Shown here one piece after another: positions 51,067 through 59,695 of a stretch of DNA of 64,000 bases (position 1 is the stretch's first letter; each line of letters starts with the position of its first letter). Made by a program: the position numbers and the translations under genes. The DNA lies in the NCBI RefSeq assembly GCF_002761295.1, contig NZ_CP017881.1, forward strand, positions 1,983,750-2,047,749. The letters run 5' to 3'. Below the pieces are notes generated by a model. The model worked only from the letters and a program-made list of their open reading frames with translations, was not told the origin of the DNA and ran no database searches. This stretch comes from Methanohalophilus portucalensis (GTDB lineage: Archaea > Halobacteriota > Methanosarcinia > Methanosarcinales > Methanosarcinaceae).

Positions 51067-51729
51067 TCAATAATCAACAGTAACCTCTACCTCATCTCCG
51101 TCCTTCAAATCAAGCTCATCACGCAATTTCACGGGGGAGATTATCTCCAGCAGATCAGCCGGATAATGGGTCCTGTCTGGAACCACAACTGCTGCCTCAA
51201 AACCCTCAACTTTCACACAAAAACAATGACATGCACCGAAAGTACGCTCCCCGCTTGTGAAACCGGAGATAGGAATCACAGCACTTTCTGCAAGTTTATC
51301 CCTGAACTTCAGGCTAAGGTCATCCAGATGCACATTGAGAGTCCCAGGGTAAGGAGCAAAACCGAGTTTGTCCCCGAACTGGCGCTGGTAGCCTTCCTGG
51401 CCAATATAGTAGTGACCTTCACCAAGCCCGCTTACAATATGTCCCCGCAGATAAATCGGGTTTTTCTCAACGATTTCGGTGAATATATGCCTGTAATCTT
51501 CGTATTCCTTTTTCAACAATTGCCGGCCAGTTTTCGAGAGCAGTACTTCCTGTCCACCAGGCACAATACGCCTCTCAATATAGCCTTCATCTTCCAGGGA
51601 TTTGAGAATCCTGGCTGAAGTCTTGGAACTGGTCGCCATGTATTCGGCAAACTCAGCTGAGGATAGTTTAACCGGATGATTCAATCCGCCTAGGAGGCCC
51701 AGTTCTTTCAGTGCTGGAATTAGATGCAT
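51067..51729 (-). CDS. CTP-dependent riboflavin kinase with N-terminal regulatory HTH domain (RbkR type)
   Basis: A 220-residue two-domain protein. Residues about 1-85 form a winged helix (VKLSSAEFAEYMATSSKTSARILKSL, then GYIERRIV). Residues 90-220 are the archaeal riboflavin kinase, with GHIVSGLGEGHYYIGQEGY for the CTP/substrate loop, PYPGTLNVHL (T and N ligate the metal) and PDRTHYP. The fused form is the known regulator/enzyme RbkR of archaea, which represses riboflavin genes and makes FMN. It heads the operon with ribB. A palindrome 14 bases upstream of its start may be its own operator. Confidence 0.92.
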   Translation of the reverse strand: MHLIPALKELGLLGGLNHPVKLSSAEFAEYMATSSKTSARILKSLEDEGYIERRIVPGGQEVLLSKTGRQLLKKEYEDYRHIFTEIVEKNPIYLRGHIVSGLGEGHYYIGQEGYQRQFGDKLGFAPYPGTLNVHLDDLSLKFRDKLAESAVIPISGFTSGERTFGACHCFCVKVEGFEAAVVVPDRTHYPADLLEIISPVKLRDELDLKDGDEVEVTVDY

Positions 51730-51742
51730 GTGAAATACTCCA

Positions 51743-51756
51743 TCTCAAAATTGAGA
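51743..51756. promoter_or_regulatory. Palindrome upstream of the riboflavin kinase/regulator, candidate operator
   Basis: TCTCAA-AA-TTGAGA, perfect six-base arms, with a further TCTCAT half-site at 51761-51766. It begins 14 bases upstream of the ATG at 51729, in the position of a promoter-proximal operator. Assignment to the regulator itself is inference. Confidence 0.5.
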
Positions 51757-51867
51757 CGTATCTCATATCTGGCTGATCGTTAATAAATGTTCGGCTGGCA
51801 ACAGAGTAAATTATAACCATCGGGAAGACCATGAGAATTTAGGGAGAAGAATGTCCAGAGGATAGCC

Positions 51868-52749
51868 ATGAAAAAATACAACCCATATGAGAACAGGCCC
51901 TCTCATACAGGCTGGAGAAGAGACCTGTATGATATAATCTTCGAGGCTGATACACCTCTTGGAAAGGCCTTCGATATAGCACTTATAGTTGCCATCCTGG
52001 GAAGTGTTGCAATTGTAATGTTGGACAGTGTGCAATCCATAAGCACCGTCCATCACCATAGCCTTTACATGCTGGAATGGAATTTCACCATTCTGTTCAC
52101 CATAGAATATATCCTGCGGCTTATTTGTGTCAGAGACAAAAAAAAGTATGCTACCAGTTTTTTTGGTATAATAGATCTGCTGGCAATACTGCCTACTTAC
52201 CTTATAGTGATCCTGCCCGGCGGACAATACCTTCTTGTGGTACGTATCCTGAGACTGTTGCGGATATTCAGGATACTTAAGCTCGTGCAATATCTCTCGG
52301 AAACCGAACTTTTGCTCAGGGCCCTTAAGGAGAGTCAGCGCAAGATTACGATATTTTTGTTTACAATCCTGAATCTTGTCGTGATACTGGGTTCTGTGAT
52401 GTATGTTGTTGAAAGCTCCAATCCACAATTTTCCAGTATACCCGAGAGTATTTTCTGGGGCATCGTCACCATAACAACGGTAGGTTACGGGGATATTATA
52501 CCCACCACATTCCTGGGAAAGACCATCGCTTCACTGGTAATGATCATCGGTTATTCTATCATCGCTGTACCTACAGGGATAATCACACAATCTATAATAC
52601 GAGTTTCCAACGAGGAAGATAAAGCAAAAATCGTAGAACAGACAAAAGGAAATATGTTTTCAAAAAAATGTCCGGGTTGTGCTTTTCAGGGACATGATCT
52701 GGATGCTGCCTACTGTAAACGTTGTGGGGAGAGACTTGAGGAGGAATGA
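51868..52749 (+). CDS. Voltage-gated-type potassium channel with C-terminal zinc ribbon
   Basis: A 293-residue six-helix channel. Residues 25-215 hold S1-S6, with an S4-like voltage sensor RILRLLRIFRILKLV bearing arginines every third residue, and the K+ selectivity filter TTVGYGD in the pore loop. The last 40 residues contain C-P-G-C and, 16 residues later, C-K-R-C, a zinc ribbon not usual in prokaryotic Kv channels. The stop overlaps the start of the CopB-type ATPase gene (ATGA). The zinc ribbon could be a soluble oligomerisation or metal-sensing element. Confidence 0.9.
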   Translation: MKKYNPYENRPSHTGWRRDLYDIIFEADTPLGKAFDIALIVAILGSVAIVMLDSVQSISTVHHHSLYMLEWNFTILFTIEYILRLICVRDKKKYATSFFGIIDLLAILPTYLIVILPGGQYLLVVRILRLLRIFRILKLVQYLSETELLLRALKESQRKITIFLFTILNLVVILGSVMYVVESSNPQFSSIPESIFWGIVTITTVGYGDIIPTTFLGKTIASLVMIIGYSIIAVPTGIITQSIIRVSNEEDKAKIVEQTKGNMFSKKCPGCAFQGHDLDAAYCKRCGERLEEE

Positions 52750-54728
52750 AAATGGAGCATGGAGATAATAATGGACATTCGCATCATGCAATGATGCTGG
52801 AAGATTTCAGGAAACGCTTTTTCGTATCTGTAGTTCTTACATTACCGGTTTTATTTCTTTCACCTATAATTCGCCAGGGGTTGGAAAGTGCAGGAGTGAG
52901 CCTACCGGCAATTGAAGGTGCCTCTTATCTGCTTTTTGCCTTTTCCACACTGATCTTCTTCTACGGTGGCAAACCCTTCCTTACCGGCCTGCTGGATGAA
53001 CTCAAATCCCGCCAACCCGGCATGATGACATTGATTGCCGTTGCCATCAGTGTGGCCTACATATACAGCAGCCTGGTGGTTTTCGGTCTGGCAGGCAAAT
53101 TCTTTTTCTGGGAACTTGCAACCCTTATCGACATCATGCTCCTGGGCCACTGGATCGAGATGAGATCTGTAATGGGAGCTTCCATGGCTCTTGAGGAACT
53201 GGCAAAACTCATGCCTTCAAAAGCCCACCGCATAGGAAAAGATGGTGAGACCGAGGATGTAGCACTGAACGAGTTACAGAATGGAGACAGGTTGCTGGTC
53301 AAACCCGGGGAAAAAATTCCTGCAGATGGCAGTATCCTAAAGGGACAATCTTCGGTCAATGAAGCAATGTTGTCCGGAGAAACCACACCGATATCCAAAG
53401 AAAAAGACGATGAAGTGATTGGTGGTTCCATCAACGGGGAAGGGTCCCTGGAGATCATTATCGAAAAGACCGGTTCCGATTCATTCCTTTCGCAGGTAAT
53501 TGAACTTGTAAAACAGGCACAAGAAAGCCGCTCCCGTGCACAGGACCTGGCCAACAGGGCCGCCCTGTGGCTGACTATAATAGCCTTAAGTGCAGGTGCT
53601 ATAACCCTGTTTGCCTGGTTTAATCTGGCAGACTATGATTTCGCTTTTTCCCTGGAAAGAGCTGTTACCGTAATGGTAATCACATGTCCCCATGCCCTTG
53701 GTCTAGCAATTCCCCTTGTGATTGCAGTATCCTCTGCACTGGCCGCCAACAACGGGCTGCTGATCAAGGACAGGGCTGCCTTTGAGAAGGCACATGAGGT
53801 CGATGCGGTGGTTTTTGACAAGACCGGAACACTTACTGAAGGAAAATTCGGGGTCACCGACATAATTCCCTTTGAGAATGTATCAGAAGAAGAAATCTTG
53901 AAACTGGCTGCTTCAGTAGAAGCCGAATCGGAACATTCCATAGCCCGGGGTATTGTGGAATCTACAGAGGAAAAATATCCTATTGAGGATTTCAACAGTA
54001 TCCCCGGCAAGGGAGCGTATGCAACAGTTGAGGACAGGCAAATCACAGTTGCAAGTGGCTCCTATATAGCTGACCAGGGGTTCGAACCTGACGCAGCTGA
54101 AACAGAGGGGTTAACAGCTCAGGGTAAGACTGTTGTTTTCGTGGTTGAGGAGGATAGATTAATTGGTGCCATTGCCCTCGCAGATATTATACGTCCCGAA
54201 TCAAAACAGGCTATTGCAACCCTTAAAGAGCGGGGCATACGCTGCATGATGCTTACGGGAGATAATGATAATGTAGCCCGGTGGGTAGCTGAAAGCATAG
54301 GCCTTGACGAATATTTTGCCGAAGTACTCCCAAAGGAAAAAGAAGGGAAGGTCAAGGAAATCCAGGATCGCGGACTGCGTGTAGCAATGACTGGTGATGG
54401 TGTGAATGATGCACCTGCCCTGGCCCGTGCTGACCTCGGTGTGGCAATCGGGGCCGGAACTGATGTGGCAGTGGAAACGGCAGATATTGTGCTGGTACGC
54501 AGCAATCCCCTTGATATGATAACTGTCCTGGATCTTTCGGCAAAGACCTACAGCAAGATGAAGCAGAACCTGTTCTGGGCCACAGGTTACAATGCCATTG
54601 CCATCCCACTTGCAGCAGGGGTGCTGGTGGGACAGGGAATCCTGCTGTCCCCGGCTGTAGGGGCGGTGCTTATGTCGCTGAGTACGGTTATAGTTGCAGT
54701 CAATGCAAAATTCCTCTCCCTTAAATGA
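52746..54728 (+). CDS. Heavy-metal P-type ATPase, CopB (P1B-3) type
   Basis: A 660-residue metal pump. The N-terminus is short and His-rich (MEHGDNNGHSHHAMM). Motifs: actuator MLSGETTPISK, the membrane metal site TCPHALGL (CPH rather than CPC, at about residue 313), the phosphorylation site VFDKTGTLTEGKF, and MTGDGVNDAPALARADLGVAIGAGTD. CPH with a histidine-rich tail marks the CopB subgroup, which transports Cu2+ or Ag+ outward. It overlaps the K+ channel gene by four bases. There is no CXXC heavy-metal-associated domain. Confidence 0.93.
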   Translation: MKMEHGDNNGHSHHAMMLEDFRKRFFVSVVLTLPVLFLSPIIRQGLESAGVSLPAIEGASYLLFAFSTLIFFYGGKPFLTGLLDELKSRQPGMMTLIAVAISVAYIYSSLVVFGLAGKFFFWELATLIDIMLLGHWIEMRSVMGASMALEELAKLMPSKAHRIGKDGETEDVALNELQNGDRLLVKPGEKIPADGSILKGQSSVNEAMLSGETTPISKEKDDEVIGGSINGEGSLEIIIEKTGSDSFLSQVIELVKQAQESRSRAQDLANRAALWLTIIALSAGAITLFAWFNLADYDFAFSLERAVTVMVITCPHALGLAIPLVIAVSSALAANNGLLIKDRAAFEKAHEVDAVVFDKTGTLTEGKFGVTDIIPFENVSEEEILKLAASVEAESEHSIARGIVESTEEKYPIEDFNSIPGKGAYATVEDRQITVASGSYIADQGFEPDAAETEGLTAQGKTVVFVVEEDRLIGAIALADIIRPESKQAIATLKERGIRCMMLTGDNDNVARWVAESIGLDEYFAEVLPKEKEGKVKEIQDRGLRVAMTGDGVNDAPALARADLGVAIGAGTDVAVETADIVLVRSNPLDMITVLDLSAKTYSKMKQNLFWATGYNAIAIPLAAGVLVGQGILLSPAVGAVLMSLSTVIVAVNAKFLSLK

Positions 54729-54807
54729 GACAAAAAGCAATGTCGAAGATTATTTGTACTGCAAACAGTATCTCCCTTGTACCCTTAATTAAAGAGCAGG
54801 TGTCATA

Positions 54808-55701
54808 ATGGAAATTAACGGAGTAGAAATCGAAGATACTTTTGCAGAAGCATTCCCGATAAAGATCGGAAGAGTACTGATCACAGCCGTGAACGAAAAA
54901 TGGGCAAGGGTAGCTGCACAGGAAGCCACAGGTTTTGGTACCTCTGTCATCATGTGTCCCGCAGAAGGCGGTATCGAAAGGGTTGCCAGTCCTGATGAAA
55001 CCCCTGATGGAAGACCTGGTGTTTACATCCAGCTCTGCACCTTCGGCTACAAGTCCCTGGAAGAACAGCTCCTGGAAAGACTGGGCCAGTGCGTATTGAC
55101 CGCTCCCACAACAGCCATGTTCAACGGTCTCCCGGATGCTGAAAAACAGTTTGACACCGGTTTCAAGCTCAAATTCTTCGCAGACGGTACAGAATCCGAA
55201 ACCGAAGTCGGTGGCAGGAAGGCCTATAAGATTCCAATGATGGAAGGTGACTTTATTACCGAACACTCCATGGGTGGAGTAAAAGGTATAGCAGGAGGGA
55301 ACTTCTTCATCTTCGGAGACTGCCAGATGAGTGCTCTCAATGCCGCAGAAGCAGCAGTTGAAGCTATAGAGAAGGTAGAAGGCTCCATTACTCCATTCCC
55401 CGGTGGTATAGTGGCCAGCGGCTCCAAACCAGGTGCCAACAAGTACACTTTCCTCAAGGCAACAGCAAACGAAAAGTTCTGCCCCTCCATCAGAGACCAG
55501 ATAGAGGATACCCAGATCCCCGAAGGTGTGGGAGCAGTTTACGAGATCGTTATCAACGGTGTCAGCGAAGAAGCAATTTCCAGCGCAATGTCAGCCGGTA
55601 TAAAGACAGCCGTAAAGGTTCCGGGTGTCAAAAAGATCTCCGCAGGCAATTACGGCGGAAACCTTGGCCCCTACAAATTCAATCTCCATGACCTCGTATG
55701 A
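54808..55701 (+). CDS. ftr: Formylmethanofuran--tetrahydromethanopterin formyltransferase
   Basis: Transfers the formyl group from formylmethanofuran to tetrahydromethanopterin (tetrahydrosarcinapterin here), the second step of CO2-dependent methanogenesis and part of the oxidative branch of methyl-group metabolism. 297 residues, the full family length. It starts with MEINGVEIEDTFAEAFPIKIGR and holds ATGFGTSVIMCPAEGGIE, AYKIPMMEGDF and the C-terminal SAGNYGGNLGP. The protein is strongly acidic, consistent with salt adaptation. TATA and RBS elements lie in the 80 bases before it; it is probably highly expressed. Confidence 0.97.
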   Translation: MEINGVEIEDTFAEAFPIKIGRVLITAVNEKWARVAAQEATGFGTSVIMCPAEGGIERVASPDETPDGRPGVYIQLCTFGYKSLEEQLLERLGQCVLTAPTTAMFNGLPDAEKQFDTGFKLKFFADGTESETEVGGRKAYKIPMMEGDFITEHSMGGVKGIAGGNFFIFGDCQMSALNAAEAAVEAIEKVEGSITPFPGGIVASGSKPGANKYTFLKATANEKFCPSIRDQIEDTQIPEGVGAVYEIVINGVSEEAISSAMSAGIKTAVKVPGVKKISAGNYGGNLGPYKFNLHDLV

Positions 55702-55736
55702 GCCGGGGTCCTCTTTTTTCTTTTTCGGATTCGGTA

Positions 55737-56225
55737 ATGATGCTTGAAAGTGAACCCTCTGAGCGTATCGATTCACGTGCATTGAAATCCTGGTTTGTAA
55801 GCGGACTCTTGCTAGGTATTGCCACCTTTTCAATTCCATTAGCATACATCGTTCTAATAGGTCCTGCATGGGATTTGCCACGGTATTGGGGCTGGATAGG
55901 TATAGCACTGGTGACAGTATTCACATTATGGTCGGCAATAATTGCACCACAACTCAGGATACGTTTCTGGCGCTATGAAATAAGAGAAAATGAAGTAGAT
56001 ATCCAGAACGGTATTTTCATTATCAGAAGAACTCTTATCCCTATGGTCAGGATACAGCATGTTGATACTGAACACGGCCCCGTGATGAGATTCTTCGGGC
56101 TGGCAACATTAAGGATATCCACAGCTGCTACAGACCATTATATTCCCGCTTTATCAAGGGAAAAAGCTGCAGAGCTCATGGGAGAAATAGCAGCTCTTGC
56201 AAGAGTAAGTGATGAAGATGTCTGA
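55737..56225 (+). CDS. PH-domain membrane protein, YdbS-like
   Basis: About 162 residues with two membrane helices (roughly 19-42 and 48-70) and a C-terminal bacterial PH (DUF304/bPH2) domain: RFWRYEIRENEVDIQNGIFIIRRTLIPMVRIQHVD is the typical beta sandwich entry. The frame is open from 55698 (ATG overlapping the ftr stop), but the extra residues are not family-like and lie over a T-rich stretch that could end ftr transcription; ATG 55737 is preferred but not certain. The second PH protein starts before its stop, as in ydbS-ydbT pairs. Confidence 0.82.
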   Translation: MMLESEPSERIDSRALKSWFVSGLLLGIATFSIPLAYIVLIGPAWDLPRYWGWIGIALVTVFTLWSAIIAPQLRIRFWRYEIRENEVDIQNGIFIIRRTLIPMVRIQHVDTEHGPVMRFFGLATLRISTAATDHYIPALSREKAAELMGEIAALARVSDEDV

Positions 56226-57654
56226 ATTTAAGCGCCAGCATCCCGTCATGATAATCCTAGAGACAGTCAAAAGCATAATATATGCAATACCACCGGTGTT
56301 CTTCTTTGCATTATCCCTAAGGGATGAATTGAGCAGTGTGGACATTCCTCTTCTGCTTGTTATTGCTTTGATCGCCACCCTTACGTATTCTACAGCAAAA
56401 TGGTATCTTTTCACCTATCAGTATGAAAACGGCTACTTGCACATAAGAAAGGGATTGCTATTTAAAAAGGAAAGATCAATCAAGAGAGAAAGAGTCCAGA
56501 CGGTCAATGTAATCACAAATTTTATACAAAAACTTCTGGGTGTCACGAGTTTACATGTAAAAACAGCCGGCAGTACAGAAGCAGAACTATCACTCACCGC
56601 TGTAACCCTGCAGGAAAGCCAGAATATAAAGACCTATTTAGAAAACCATACAACAAACGAATCCGCCAAAAATCATACAGAAGAATCAGAAACCGGGAAT
56701 TCAAAAGTAGATACTGTAAATACTTACAATATCCCCCTACGTAATCTGCTTCTGGCAGGAGCCACTTCAGGAAGGTTCATGTTACTTTTTTCCCTTATAG
56801 CGGCTGGATTATCCCAGCTTTATCCATATATTCCTGAAAATTATCTGGGACTCGTTCTTGAGCGGGTAATTCCTCAGAACAATATCAATATCAGTCTACT
56901 CCTGATACTAATATTTGGATTATTGCTGCTTTCATGGATTATATCAACCCTGGTCTTTGCAGTCCAATACGCCAATTTTACCCTGCAACGCCAGGAAGAT
57001 GATATCCGGATATCCTACGGCCTTATCGAACAGAAGGAATACAACCTGAATATGAAACGAATCCAGGCGCTGTCTGTAAAGGATAGTTTGCTGCGACAGC
57101 CCCTTAACCTGTGTTCGATCTATGCAGAAGTTGCCGGGGGCAGCTCTGAAAAACAGGATTATGTGACTACATTATATCCTCTGCTGAATTTAAGGGAACT
57201 GTCAAAATTCATGGACAACATGTTTCCCGAATACACTATTCCTGAAAATATGCATCCCCTGCCATTGAGGTCAAGGAAACGTTATATTATACGTTTACTG
57301 GTTCCAGCTATTGTGATTGTTTTATTGCTCCAGCTGGTTCCCTACGGATGGGTCTCCCTGTTGGTCCTGCCTCCTGTCTTCTTATTGGGACTTTCCCGCT
57401 ACAATACAGGAGGAACTGCTATCCTGGAAAAACAATTAACACTCAGATTCCGCAATATCCACCGCTATCATGTATTCGTATTGAGAGACCATATCCAGAC
57501 TATGCAGATAAGTTCCAACCCTTTCCAGCGCATGAGTGATCTGGATACAATCGGGATTTCCGTATTATCATCAAGAGGCGGAAACCGGTTTGCACTCGCT
57601 GATGTTGACAGGGAAGAAAGTGGGAAAATCTGGAACTGGTTTTCCCGCAACTAA
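56212..57654 (+). CDS. PH-domain membrane protein, YdbT-like
   Basis: About 480 residues. It contains three PH/DUF304 modules separated by membrane helix pairs: the first after LFTYQYENGYLHIRKGLLFKKERSI, the second around FTLQRQEDDIRISYGLIEQKEYN, the third around LTLRFRNIHRYHVFVLRDHIQ. This is the YdbT architecture, always found with YdbS; the pair forms an envelope complex of unknown function, related in some bacteria to export or antimicrobial tolerance. Start codon choice is open (GTG 56209, ATG 56212, ATG 56218). Its last ~85 bases are duplicated further on. Confidence 0.85.
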   Translation: MKMSEFKRQHPVMIILETVKSIIYAIPPVFFFALSLRDELSSVDIPLLLVIALIATLTYSTAKWYLFTYQYENGYLHIRKGLLFKKERSIKRERVQTVNVITNFIQKLLGVTSLHVKTAGSTEAELSLTAVTLQESQNIKTYLENHTTNESAKNHTEESETGNSKVDTVNTYNIPLRNLLLAGATSGRFMLLFSLIAAGLSQLYPYIPENYLGLVLERVIPQNNINISLLLILIFGLLLLSWIISTLVFAVQYANFTLQRQEDDIRISYGLIEQKEYNLNMKRIQALSVKDSLLRQPLNLCSIYAEVAGGSSEKQDYVTTLYPLLNLRELSKFMDNMFPEYTIPENMHPLPLRSRKRYIIRLLVPAIVIVLLLQLVPYGWVSLLVLPPVFLLGLSRYNTGGTAILEKQLTLRFRNIHRYHVFVLRDHIQTMQISSNPFQRMSDLDTIGISVLSSRGGNRFALADVDREESGKIWNWFSRN

Positions 57655-57655
57655 A
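57571..57655. repeat. Duplicated segment, original at the 3' end of the ydbT-like gene
   Basis: About 85 bases covering the last codons and stop of the PH-domain gene. A direct copy with about eight mismatches is at 58239-58323. The two flank the lipoprotein gene. Confidence 0.75.
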
Positions 57656-57684
57656 AACGGTTCACATTAATTTAATGATGGAAG

Positions 57685-58134
57685 TTATATTGAACCAACA
57701 ATTTTGTCAATTGTTGCAATATCAAAAGATGAGTTAATGACATCATAGTAAACTTCATCAACTTCCATAATTTTAGAATCTACAATAACTATTTTTGAGA
57801 TTTTACTGGAACCACTGTAAAATTTTATTGAATAACGATACCCGAACATAGGCTCTTGATTATCTTTTTCTTCCAATGTATACCTATCAAGTTGACTGAT
57901 CAATTTTTCTATTTTTACTCTATCATTTGTTGTACTCAAATCTCCACTTAGTCCATTCCTGACGGAAACTTTTGTGATTATATGCTGATCGATATCTGTC
58001 AGTTCAATGACTTTTTTTTCTTCAGTTTGGTTTGACACAAAATCTTCTTCAGTTTCATTTGATATACAACCAGAATAAAGTAAGGTACTGCACAAGATTA
58101 AACATAAAATTACGCTGTTAATTATTTTGCTCAT
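57685..58134 (-). CDS. Predicted lipoprotein of unknown function
   Basis: A 149-residue protein with signal sequence MSKIINSVILCLILCSTLLYSGC, lipobox LYSGC with the cysteine at residue 23. The rest is a hydrophilic domain rich in lysine and isoleucine (IELTDIDQHIITKV, IKFYSGSSKISKIVIVDS), AT-rich in codon use compared with its neighbours. I do not recognise the fold. It is transcribed against ydbT and is bracketed by two copies of the ydbT 3' end, which suggests it arrived by recombination. Confidence 0.65.
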   Translation of the reverse strand: MSKIINSVILCLILCSTLLYSGCISNETEEDFVSNQTEEKKVIELTDIDQHIITKVSVRNGLSGDLSTTNDRVKIEKLISQLDRYTLEEKDNQEPMFGYRYSIKFYSGSSKISKIVIVDSKIMEVDEVYYDVINSSFDIATIDKIVGSI

Positions 58135-58219
58135 TTTAAACCCAATAACACAAATAGGAAACTTCTTCTTATAAAAATAATAATGTATTAATGGAATTTA
58201 AAGGAAAGTTTTCTACAGT

Positions 58220-58325
58220 GCCAGATACCATCTATTCTCATCAAGAGACAGAAACCGGTTTACAATCACTGATTTTGACAGGAAAGAAAGTGGGAAAATC
58301 TGGAATTGGTTTTCCCGCAACTAAC
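58220..58325 (+). pseudogene. Remnant of a second ydbT-like 3' end
   Basis: About 105 bases matching the end of the ydbT-like gene, including GAAAGTGGGAAAATCTGGAA and GGTTTTCCCGCAACTAA. The reading frame for the original W-F-S-R-N ending is retained but without any upstream gene. It marks a past duplication or insertion. Confidence 0.65.
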
Positions 58326-58341
58326 ATTACCGATAATTCAT

Positions 58342-59682
58342 TTAAAGACCCAGCATGGCCAACCCAGACGAAAGGGAACTGCGTATCAATTCCAGCGGGT
58401 CCACTCCTGTAACTTGTATCATAACCCAGGCTCCCAGGAATGTCCCTACCACACTTCCGATATTTGCTAGGGCTGCCACCAGAACTACTTTGAAAAATCT
58501 GTTTTGACGTGCCTCTGCAAAAGATTCTGTATCCATCATGGCTTTGAAATCAGCAGTCGTGGGATGGCGCTGTTTTGCTTCCACAAGACCTGCAAACCAG
58601 CCTGCAGCCATCATGGGATTCAAGGAAGTCAGCCAGGCTACACCAAAGGATGTCGCTATAGAATAGGGATGTCCCCCCGCAATGATTGTCCCTAAAGCAC
58701 TCAGGGTGCCGTTTATGATAAACCACCATCCAAAGGCGATCAACAGGAGTTCAATGGAAGTCCCTGATAGGATAATCAACAGGAATGTTGCAAGTGCCAG
58801 AGCCACTATAGCGATACCAAAGACCTTCATCAAACTAAAACGTTTTTTGGGCAGGGTTACCAGAGACGATAACGGGGGTATGGTCCTGGGGTTGGAGAGA
58901 TATTTCTCGATACCATTCCTGTGACCCGCACCTACAACAGCGACTATGTTTTTACCGCCACCTGCAGCCGTTCTTGCCAGACTGCCTGCAATGTAGGCAT
59001 CCCTCTCATCGATAAGTACTTCTGCAGCATTGGGGGAGGTATGACGTAATTCCTCGATCAGGACTGTAACTGTATCCTGTTCGGTGATATTATCGATATC
59101 GATATCATCGCCGCCTCCAATTCCAAGAGCTGCGGCTATCAGGGTTCCTATCATTTTTGTTTTTTCGATCAAACCCATTTTTCCCCAGAAACGCTGAAGA
59201 GTTACCTGGATATCACGATCTACAAGGGCAACGTCCGCCCCAATTTCTTCTGCTGCTTCAATCGCAGCTAACATTTCAGCACCGGGCTGTACTCCCATAT
59301 CCTTGCCTATCCTTTTCTGGACATGGGCAAGCAGCATATGGACCAGGAAAAAATAGATCTTACCCTCTGCAAGCAGTTCCTTAACAGATATATCCGAGGT
59401 TTGGGTCTTACCCTTAAGGGCATCATAGCGGCCCTTGCACAATTCAACAGCAACGACATCAGGTTGCTGGTTGTGAATAGTCTCCTTTACTTCACGGATA
59501 CTTTTTTCCGAAACATGGGCCGTTCCCACCAAGCTTATCCTGGAAGGAGCAGGACCCACATTTTCAGAAGTGGAATCTGTTGAGAAATCGTGTTCCTGAA
59601 CTTCTGAAGAGCTGGTGGTGCTTTCATAGTTATAGCTCATGGTGTCCTGTCGGGAATCGGTAATATACGGGTCATTAGCCAT
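58342..59682 (-). CDS. TraB/PrgY/GumN-family membrane protein
   Basis: About 446 residues. The conserved TraB core is at about residues 45-260: ISLVGTAHVSEKSIREVKE with the G-x-x-H motif, VAVELCKGRYDAL, and VAVVGAGHRNGIEKYL with a second G-x-H. This fold resembles metal-dependent erythromycin-esterase/ChaN-like hydrolases. The C-terminal third has about four membrane helices. An N-terminal 35-residue region is serine/threonine rich. ATG 59682 follows AGGGA and is preferred to a GTG at 59703, which overlaps the protease gene. The substrate is unknown; family members regulate pheromone or peptide signals in bacteria. Confidence 0.88.
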   Translation of the reverse strand: MANDPYITDSRQDTMSYNYESTTSSSEVQEHDFSTDSTSENVGPAPSRISLVGTAHVSEKSIREVKETIHNQQPDVVAVELCKGRYDALKGKTQTSDISVKELLAEGKIYFFLVHMLLAHVQKRIGKDMGVQPGAEMLAAIEAAEEIGADVALVDRDIQVTLQRFWGKMGLIEKTKMIGTLIAAALGIGGGDDIDIDNITEQDTVTVLIEELRHTSPNAAEVLIDERDAYIAGSLARTAAGGGKNIVAVVGAGHRNGIEKYLSNPRTIPPLSSLVTLPKKRFSLMKVFGIAIVALALATFLLIILSGTSIELLLIAFGWWFIINGTLSALGTIIAGGHPYSIATSFGVAWLTSLNPMMAAGWFAGLVEAKQRHPTTADFKAMMDTESFAEARQNRFFKVVLVAALANIGSVVGTFLGAWVMIQVTGVDPLELIRSSLSSGLAMLGL

Positions 59683-59695
59683 TAAAATCCCTGTT

